Source: Congregicoccus sp964517665
Lineage (GTDB): Bacteria > Verrucomicrobiota > Verrucomicrobiia > Opitutales > Opitutaceae
Assembly: GCA_964517665.1 (NCBI GenBank)
Contig: CAZFCY010000003.1
Coordinates: 1 to 64,000 of the forward strand
Length of the DNA stretch: 64,000 bases
Direction of reading: 5' to 3'
Both the position numbers and the translations under genes were made by a program. The notes under the pieces are model-generated. The model saw nothing but the letters and a program-made list of their open reading frames with translations. It had not been told where the DNA came from and searched no databases. Below, piece after piece: positions 58,300 to 64,000 of this stretch; within the stretch, counting starts at the first letter, position 1; each line of letters begins with the position of its first letter.

Positions 58300-58335
58300 G
58301 CCATTTATCTGTAACGTACGTTACAGATAAATGGC
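58300..58335. repeat. 36-nt palindromic element, copy 8 (perfect palindrome)
   Basis: Core TGTAACGTACGTTACA with arms GCCATTTATC/GATAAATGGC: all 36 bases form a perfect palindrome, flanked by AAA and TTT. It lies between divergent hisC and the hydrolase-SAM_HAT-like fusion gene, so termination of either gene cannot be its role here. Confidence 0.92.
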
Positions 58336-58362
58336 TTTGACGAGGCGAGGGCGGATGGCAGG

Positions 58363-59535
58363 ATGCCGGCGCGCGGGGCGCGATTTATGAGGTGTTTCTC
58401 CCATCGCCTGCGGGCAGCAGGGTTTGGCGTGTTTTTCGGCGGCGTCGTGGCCGGGGTTTTCGGGTTGTGGCCGTTGCCGGCGGCAGGGACGAGACCGGAT
58501 GGCGACGGCGGCGCTCCGACTCCTCCGAGCTTGCGCATGGTGGCGGGGGAGATCGAGGGCGCGAAATTCACGCTGGCGATTCCCGATCCCTGGAATCGCA
58601 ACGTCCTCATCCTCGCGCACGGTTATCGGCCGGAGGGGGCGGCGCTCGCGGCGGAGGTTCCGTTGGAGGATCCGGCCTGCGCGCGGTTGATCGGCGTCGG
58701 CTGGATGGTTGCGGCCACGAGCTATCGGCGGAACGGCATCATCGTGCGTGACGCGATCGCGGACATCAACGCCCTGCGCGACCACATCGAATCGACCGAA
58801 GCCGCGCCGCGGCTCGTCATCCTGCTGGGCGAATCGATGGGCGGCGCGATCGTGACGTCGATCGCGGAAAACCAGCCCGGTCGCTTCCATGGCGCGGTCG
58901 CGATCGGCGCGGCGCTCGAAGCGCGCGACGAGGGCGAGCCGCCGGCGTTGAGCCACGCGCCGCAGATCCCGTTGCTCTTTCTCACCAATCAATCCGAGTC
59001 GGCCGGGCCGGAAAACTACGTCGCGGCCGCGGCGGATGCCCCCGTGCCGCCGGCGCGCTGGATCGTCGCCCGCGACGGGCACGTGAACGTCAATCCCGCC
59101 GAGCGCTCGCTCGCCCTCGACGCGCTCATCACGTGGATCACCACCAACCAGATCGAACGCGCGCGCGACGCGACCGTCGCGATCGACGCGGGGCCGGCCG
59201 CGGTGAGTTTCTCCGGGAACGCCGTTCACGGCGCCGTGCGAAACGTGACCGACGCCCACGGAAACATCTTCACCACCTTTCGTCCGAGGGATCTCGCGGC
59301 GCTCGGGTTGAGGAAGGGCGAAGTCTTCGATCTCGAAGCGGGCGGAAAAACCTTTCGCGTGCGCTACGGCAACGACTACAGCGACGTGCCGCGCGGCGCA
59401 TGGATCGCCTTCGACCGCGCCGAGGGCGTCGTGCTGATCGCGCGCAACTACGAAAACGCCGCCACCACGGCCGGCGTTTCCCGCGGCGATCCCCTCACGA
59501 TCCGGCGGGTGGCGGAGAAGCCGGCGGAGCAATGA
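58363..59535 (+). CDS. Alpha/beta hydrolase fused to a SAM-hydrolase-like C-terminal domain
   Basis: 390 residues (alternative ATG at 58387). A membrane or signal segment lies near residues 18-40 (AAGFGVFFGGVVAGVFGLWP). Residues about 60-285 are an alpha/beta hydrolase: NRNVLILAHGYRPEGAALAA, nucleophile in LVILLGESMGGAIVTSIAE, and His in VARDGHVNVNPAER. Residues about 290-390 (GNAVHGAVRNVTDAHGNIFT, LRKGEVFDLEAGGKTFRVRY, GVVLIARNYENAATTAGVSR) resemble the C-terminal beta-barrel of SAM-hydroxide adenosyltransferase/DUF62 proteins, without their N-terminal domain. The gene overlaps the convergent HAD gene by 41 bp. Function unknown; probably an exported esterase with a binding domain. Confidence 0.75.
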   Translation: MPARGARFMRCFSHRLRAAGFGVFFGGVVAGVFGLWPLPAAGTRPDGDGGAPTPPSLRMVAGEIEGAKFTLAIPDPWNRNVLILAHGYRPEGAALAAEVPLEDPACARLIGVGWMVAATSYRRNGIIVRDAIADINALRDHIESTEAAPRLVILLGESMGGAIVTSIAENQPGRFHGAVAIGAALEARDEGEPPALSHAPQIPLLFLTNQSESAGPENYVAAAADAPVPPARWIVARDGHVNVNPAERSLALDALITWITTNQIERARDATVAIDAGPAAVSFSGNAVHGAVRNVTDAHGNIFTTFRPRDLAALGLRKGEVFDLEAGGKTFRVRYGNDYSDVPRGAWIAFDRAEGVVLIARNYENAATTAGVSRGDPLTIRRVAEKPAEQ

Positions 59536-60124
59536 CGCGGCTGGGGACGAGCACGCAGTCCATGCCGGCGGCGGCGGCGGCGCGGCGGCCCATCTCCGCA
59601 TCCTCGAAGACGAGGCATTCGCGCGGCGGCGCCCCCATCCTTTCCGCGGCGAGCAGGAACATATCCGGCGCGGGCTTGCCGTGCGCGACATCCTCCGGCG
59701 TGACGACGATCGGAAACAGATCGAGCAATCCGCTCGCCTCGAGCGCGCGGCGCACCACATGCCGCATCCCGCCGGAAGCGACGGCGAGCGGAAGGCCCCG
59801 GGCCTTTCTCTCACGCGCAAAAGCCGCGACCGGCTCGATCACTTTGATCTCCGCGAGCACCGTGAAATAGATCTCCTCCTTCGCGTGGGCGACGGCGAGC
59901 GGATCCATCTTCGTGCCGTGGCGTTCGTTGAGCATCTCGATGATCCGCGGGGTCGGCACTCCTCCGAGAGAGTAGAAAAAATCCTCGCTGAACTCGTGCG
60001 CAAAGCCGGCCTGGCGCAGGCCCTCGGTCCAGGCTCGGAAATGCGCGGGCATGGAGTCGATGAGCGTGCCATCGAGATCGAAAATGTATCCGGCGTATTC
60101 GCGGTCGGGAAACGTGATGTCCAT
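59495..60124 (-). CDS. HAD-superfamily phosphatase (beta-phosphoglucomutase-like)
   Basis: 209 residues from the ATG at 60124; a longer frame to 60193 adds residues without family support. YIFDLDGTLIDSMPAHFRAW is the nucleophile motif DxDGT. LPLAVASGGMRHVVRRALE carries the second motif Ser, and VAHGKPAPDMFLLAAERMGA the Lys. CLVFEDAEMGRRAAAAAGMD carries the acidic motif. The cap (residues about 17-85) is the small alpha-helical C1 type used by phosphoglycolate phosphatases and beta-phosphoglucomutases. It acts on a small phosphorylated metabolite. Its 3' end overlaps that of the preceding hydrolase gene, and its start is 156 bp from the divergent efflux operon. Confidence 0.9.
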   Translation of the reverse strand: MDITFPDREYAGYIFDLDGTLIDSMPAHFRAWTEGLRQAGFAHEFSEDFFYSLGGVPTPRIIEMLNERHGTKMDPLAVAHAKEEIYFTVLAEIKVIEPVAAFARERKARGLPLAVASGGMRHVVRRALEASGLLDLFPIVVTPEDVAHGKPAPDMFLLAAERMGAPPRECLVFEDAEMGRRAAAAAGMDCVLVPSRVIAPPASPPPAGS

Positions 60125-60280
60125 CGCGCCGGAGCAAACGCGCGTCCCCGCGCCACGCCAACCCGAATCCCCCGGGCGGATCGCAGGACGCAACTTGCGA
60201 ACACGCGATTCGACGCGAGACTCATGTGACTTCGAAGCGGGTTGCGGCGTCTATCGTGAACCTGTTTCGTGATTCCCCCC

Positions 60281-61363
60281 ATGCGCCGTAAAGCCACCCT
60301 CATCGTCCTTGGAGCCGTCGTCCTCGCGGCGGCGATCGTCCTGCCGCGTGTGTTCACGCAGGCACAGCACAAGCCGGAGGCCGACGAGGCGCCGGCGAGC
60401 GCGGGGGCCTCGCGGAGCGGGGCGGTGAAAGTGCTGGTTCACCGCGTGAAGCCGCGCACGCTGGCCGAAAAGATCACGGCCAACGGCACCGTGCTCGCGA
60501 ACGAATCGGTCGAGTTGCGCAGCGAGATCGCCGGAAAGGTGATCGCGATCAGCTTCGAGGAGGGCGGGCGTGTGCAGGAAGGGGACGTGCTTCTCACCAC
60601 CAACGACAGCGAATTGCAGGCGCAGCTACGGCAGACGCTCTATCGCATCGACCTCGCGAAGACGCGCGTCGATCGCCAGCGGCAGTTGCTCGATCAGGGA
60701 AGCACGGCGCAGGACGCGTTCGATTCCGCCGCCAACGAGGCGCGCGTGCTCGAGGCCGAGGCGGACCTGATCCGCGCGCAATTGGAAAAGACGCGGATCC
60801 TTGCCCCGTTTTCCGGCATGATCGGGCTGCGCATGGTGAGCGAGGGCAGTTACATCACGCCATCCACCGCGATCGCCACGCTGCAGGACATCGACAGCCT
60901 GAAGATCGATTTCTCCGTGAGCGAGCGCCACATGGAGCGCCTTCATCCCGGCACCCCGATCACCTTCACGGCGGGAGGCGGCAACGAGAGATACACCGGG
61001 AAGATCTACGCGATCGAACCGGCGGTCGACCTGAACACGCGCACGATCCTGCTTCGCGCCCGGACGGCGAACACCTCGGGGCGCCTGCTTCCGGGGGCGT
61101 ACGCGAACGTCGAGGTGACGCTCGACGAGATCAAGGACGCGATCCTCGTGCCGACAAACGCGATCATACCCGGGCTCAACCAGCGCTCGCTCTTCGTGGT
61201 CAAGGACGGCAAGGCCGTCTTGCGCGCCGTGGAAACGGGTATCCGCCTCGACCGCGAGATCCAGATCGTCAGCGGACTCGAGCCGGATGCGATGGTGATC
61301 ACGAGCGGACTGCTGATGTTGCGCGATGGCGCGCCGGTGGAGTTGCTCGACACCGAGTCGTAA
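60281..61363 (+). CDS. RND efflux periplasmic adaptor (membrane fusion protein)
   Basis: 360 residues from the ATG at 60281; a GTG at 60269 is less likely. The N-terminal segment ATLIVLGAVVLAAAIVLP anchors it or is a signal. The lipoyl-like half-motifs ANGTVLANESVELRSEIAGK and ISFEEGGRVQEGDVLLTTND, the coiled hairpin (RIDLAKTRVDRQRQLLDQGS) and the beta-barrel (LKIDFSVSERHMERLHPGTP) occur in the usual order. It links the inner-membrane RND pump to an outer-membrane channel; no TolC-like gene is in view. It is 21 bp upstream of the pump gene and surely co-transcribed. Confidence 0.95.
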   Translation: MRRKATLIVLGAVVLAAAIVLPRVFTQAQHKPEADEAPASAGASRSGAVKVLVHRVKPRTLAEKITANGTVLANESVELRSEIAGKVIAISFEEGGRVQEGDVLLTTNDSELQAQLRQTLYRIDLAKTRVDRQRQLLDQGSTAQDAFDSAANEARVLEAEADLIRAQLEKTRILAPFSGMIGLRMVSEGSYITPSTAIATLQDIDSLKIDFSVSERHMERLHPGTPITFTAGGGNERYTGKIYAIEPAVDLNTRTILLRARTANTSGRLLPGAYANVEVTLDEIKDAILVPTNAIIPGLNQRSLFVVKDGKAVLRAVETGIRLDREIQIVSGLEPDAMVITSGLLMLRDGAPVELLDTES

Positions 61364-61384
61364 GCCCAAGCCGAGCGTTCCTCC

Positions 61385-64000
61385 ATGAGTCTCTCCTCCG
61401 TCAGCATTCACCGGCCTGTCCTCGCGATCGTGATGTCGATCGTCCTGGTGATCTTCGGCCTGGTCAGTTTCAACTTCCTCGGCGTGCGCGAGTTTCCCGC
61501 CGTGGATCCGGCCGTCGTCTCCGTCTCGACCAGCTACCCGGGCGCGAACGCGCAGGTGATCGAGTCCCAAATCACCACGCCGCTCGAGGAGGAGATCAAC
61601 TCCGTGCCCGGCATCCGCACGCTCACCTCGGTCAGTCGCGACGGGCGGAGCACGATCACGGTGGAGTTTCAGCTCGGCATCGATCTCGAGACCGCGGCCA
61701 ACGACGTCCGCGACAAGGTCTCCGGCGCGGTCGGCGAACTCCCTCCCGATGCCGAGCCGCCGCGCGTGGCCAAGGCCGACGCGGATTCCGTGCCGGTTGT
61801 CTTCCTTGGCGTGGAAAGCGCGCGCCGCGACCTTCTCGATCTCTCGCAATTCGCCGACACGGTGGTCAAGGCCAAGCTCGAGACCATCCCCGGCGTGAGC
61901 GAAGTGGACATCTGGGGCGAGCGTGAATACGCGATGCGCCTGTGGATGGAGCCGCAACGGCTGGCCGCCTATGGCCTGACTCCGCTCGACATCCGCAATG
62001 CGCTCAACCAGGCGAACGTCGAGCTGCCGTCCGGCCGCGTCGAGGGCGGCCTGATCGAACTGACCGTGCGCACGATGAGCCGCCTCTCCACCGTGGAGGA
62101 CTTCAACGACCTCGTGATCAAGCGCCTCGGCGACAACCTCGTGCGCTTCCGCGACGTCGGCTACGCCGAACTCGGCGCGGTGAACGAACGCACGCTGTTG
62201 CGCACGAACGGCGTGCCGATGGTCGGCGTCGTCCTGCGGCCCCAGCCGGGCGCGAACTTCATCTCGATCGTCGATGAGTTCAACCGGCGCGTGGAGCAGC
62301 TCAAACGCGAACTCCCGGACGACATCGAAGTCGCCATCGGCTTCGACGTCAGCTCCTACATCCGCGATTCCGTCTCGGAACTGCAGGAAACCATCTTCAT
62401 CGCGGTCATGCTGGTGGTGCTCGTCATCTTCTTCTTCCTGCGCGAATGGCGGAGCACGTTCATCCCCGTCATCGTCATCCCGATCTCGCTCGTCGGCACG
62501 TTCTTCGTGATGTACATCGCGGGCTTCTCGATCAACGTGCTCACGATGCTCGGCCTCGTGCTCGCGATCGGCATCGTGGTGGACGACGCGATCGTGGTGC
62601 TCGAAAACATCTACACGAAGATCGAGGCCGGCATGGCGCCGATCGAGGCCGGCATCGTCGGGGTGAGGGAAATCTTCCTCGCCGTCGTCGCCACGACCGT
62701 GGCCCTGGCGGTGGTGTTCATGCCGCTGCTGTTTCTCGGCGGCCTGACCGGCCGGCTCTTCCGCGAGTTCGGCGTGGTGCTCGCGGGCTCGGTCATCATC
62801 TCGGCCTTCGTCGCGCTCACCCTCACGCCGATGCTGAGCGTGCGGCTGCTCAAGCGCGGCGCGCACAATTCATGGCTCTATCGCACGACCGAGCCGTTCT
62901 TCGTCGGCATGGCGCGCGGCTACCGCGGGACGCTCGCCGCATTCCTGCGCGCGCGCTGGCTCGCGATCCCCGTCCTCGTCGGGATGCTCGCGATCGCGGG
63001 ATATTATCTCACCCGCCTGCCGCGGGAACTCGCGCCGATGGAGGATCGCGGATCGTTTCGCGTGCAGGTGACCGCGCCGGAAGGCACCTCCTACGAATCG
63101 ATGGCGGAACTCATGACGCGCGTGGACGAAACGACGCGCCACGCCGTTCCCGAGGCATTCTCGGTCGTCACGATCACCTCGCCCGGGTTCGGCTCGGCTT
63201 CGTCCGTCAACTCCGGCTCCGTGCGCGTGCGGCTCGTTCCCGCCGCGGAACGCGCGCGCGCGCAGGGGGAGATCGTGGCGGCGCTGACACGGGAGCTGGC
63301 CGGATTTTCCGAGGGACGAATCGTCGTCATCCAGGATCCCACCATCGGTGGGCGGCGCAGCGGCCTGCCCGTGCAGTTCGTCATCCAGGCGCGCACGCTC
63401 GAGCAGTTGCAGGCGGCCATCCCGGGGTTCCTCGAGGAGGTGGAGGAGAATCCGGTCTTCACCTTCGCGGACGTGGACCTGAAGTTCACCAAGCCGGAAC
63501 TCGCGATCGAGATCGACCGCAACCGCGTGCAGGTGCTCGGCGTGTCCGTGCTCGAAGTGGCGCAGACCCTGCAAAGCGCGCTCAGCGGCCAGCGCTTCGG
63601 CTACTTCATCATGGACGGAAAACAGCACGAGATCATCGGCCAGCTCGATCGGCGCTACCGCAGCCAGACGATCGATCTGCGCCAGATCAACGTGCGCTCG
63701 GCGTCGGGGCAGCCGGTGCCGCTGGACAACGTCATCCGCGTGAGCGAATCGAGCAGCCCGCCGACGCTGTATCGGTATGATCGTTACGCGGCCGCGACCA
63801 TCTCCGCGCAGCTCGCGCCGGGAAAGACGATCGCCGACGGCATCGCCGAGATGCGCGCGATCGCGCAGCGCCGGCTCGACGACACCTACTTCACCGCGCT
63901 GGCCGGCGACTCGAAGGAATTCGAGGAAAGCTCCAGCAGCCTGGCCTTCGTTTTCGTCTTCGCCCTCGTGCTCGTCTATCTCGTGCTCGCGGCGCAGTTC
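61385..64000 (+). CDS. RND-family multidrug efflux pump, C-terminus beyond the right edge
   Basis: 872 residues visible from the ATG at 61385, open to the window end. MSLSSVSIHRPVLAIVMSIV starts the first membrane span. The porter domain begins FLGVREFPAVDPAVVSVSTS. The proton-relay Asp pair lies in VLAIGIVVDDAIVVLENIYT in the fourth span, and AVVATTVALAVVFMPLLFLG is the sixth span. A second periplasmic loop (LPRELAPMEDRGSFRVQVTA) follows and the sequence stops within the tenth or so span (AFVFVFALVLVYLVLAAQF). It belongs to the hydrophobe/amphiphile efflux group (AcrB/MexF-like) and exports drugs or other amphiphiles with proton drive. Substrate unknown. Confidence 0.97.
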   Translation, partial: MSLSSVSIHRPVLAIVMSIVLVIFGLVSFNFLGVREFPAVDPAVVSVSTSYPGANAQVIESQITTPLEEEINSVPGIRTLTSVSRDGRSTITVEFQLGIDLETAANDVRDKVSGAVGELPPDAEPPRVAKADADSVPVVFLGVESARRDLLDLSQFADTVVKAKLETIPGVSEVDIWGEREYAMRLWMEPQRLAAYGLTPLDIRNALNQANVELPSGRVEGGLIELTVRTMSRLSTVEDFNDLVIKRLGDNLVRFRDVGYAELGAVNERTLLRTNGVPMVGVVLRPQPGANFISIVDEFNRRVEQLKRELPDDIEVAIGFDVSSYIRDSVSELQETIFIAVMLVVLVIFFFLREWRSTFIPVIVIPISLVGTFFVMYIAGFSINVLTMLGLVLAIGIVVDDAIVVLENIYTKIEAGMAPIEAGIVGVREIFLAVVATTVALAVVFMPLLFLGGLTGRLFREFGVVLAGSVIISAFVALTLTPMLSVRLLKRGAHNSWLYRTTEPFFVGMARGYRGTLAAFLRARWLAIPVLVGMLAIAGYYLTRLPRELAPMEDRGSFRVQVTAPEGTSYESMAELMTRVDETTRHAVPEAFSVVTITSPGFGSASSVNSGSVRVRLVPAAERARAQGEIVAALTRELAGFSEGRIVVIQDPTIGGRRSGLPVQFVIQARTLEQLQAAIPGFLEEVEENPVFTFADVDLKFTKPELAIEIDRNRVQVLGVSVLEVAQTLQSALSGQRFGYFIMDGKQHEIIGQLDRRYRSQTIDLRQINVRSASGQPVPLDNVIRVSESSSPPTLYRYDRYAAATISAQLAPGKTIADGIAEMRAIAQRRLDDTYFTALAGDSKEFEESSSSLAFVFVFALVLVYLVLAAQF

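Noticed and set aside
11528..58335. The 36-nt palindromes as plain intrinsic terminators
   Set aside because: Half of the eight copies lie between divergent genes, where no transcript should end. The constant core is also more conserved than a terminator stem needs to be.

Overview
The window is high-GC DNA from a Gram-negative polysaccharide degrader, most likely a member of the Opitutaceae/Opitutales (Verrucomicrobiota). The evidence is the TonB-dependent receptor with an N-terminal LSPFEISAEDDTGYRA segment typical of that group, the many pectin-directed glycoside hydrolases in TonB/LacI loci, and a putative-Ig (PIG) domain on a GH27. Two runs of N (4041-4050 and 40785-40884) mark it as a scaffolded draft or metagenome assembly. 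In both cases the bases flanking the run overlap exactly, so the gaps look artificial.

Layout. 1-7.5 kb is a minus-strand pectin/rhamnogalacturonan operon in transcription order GH27, GH28-like, GH29, CE12, GH43 (the last runs off the left edge), with two ATGA start/stop overlaps. 7.8-11.5 kb is a plus-strand trio: C39-like peptidase, RLAN/RimK-type ATP-grasp ligase and GCS2-type amidoligase, separated by large purine/pyrimidine inverted repeats. 11.7-20.7 kb is a multihaem redox locus. It has an MtrB/PioB-like outer-membrane barrel, an octahaem lipoprotein, an ImcH-like seven-haem NapC/NirT cytochrome and a monohaem cytochrome on the minus strand. A lipoprotein and the ResB/CcsA cytochrome c maturation pair lie on the plus strand. 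20.7-22.1 kb is a recombination scar at a tRNA-Leu(CAA): remnants of an AbiEi/AbiEii toxin-antitoxin pair are fused to the 3' end of a porin gene, followed by a duplicated terminator-bearing element.

22.1-28.0 kb holds housekeeping genes (rsmE, a DCC-family gene, kdsA, pyrG) plus a remarkable fusion of a lipoyl domain, an E1/E3-binding domain and ketoacyl-ACP synthase III. 28.1-37.7 kb is a second pectin locus: GH105-GH28 fusion, six-hairpin glycosidase and TonB receptor, with a divergent LacI regulator. 37.8-42.7 kb has a PfkB kinase, a GNAT, a pair of related membrane proteins of unknown function and proA. 42.9-45.6 kb is a hydrolase/LytS-type kinase/LytTR regulator operon. 46.1-51.1 kb has a methyltransferase and a five-gene panB-panC-coaBC-coaX-panD operon for pantothenate and CoA synthesis. 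51.4-64 kb has a DUF3347-like Cys/Met-rich protein, dinB, GH71, Nudix, TPR, hisC, a hydrolase fused to a SAM-hydrolase-like C domain, a HAD phosphatase and an RND efflux pair cut by the right edge.

Running through the window are eight copies of an exactly 36-nt intergenic palindrome with core TGTAACGTACGTTACA. The arms differ between copies but largely keep their pairing, and five copies cluster around the methyltransferase gene. I do not recognise this element. It, the lipoyl-PSBD-KASIII fusion, the amidoligase trio and the electron-conduit locus are the most interesting items. All function calls come from reading motifs by eye; no database search was possible.
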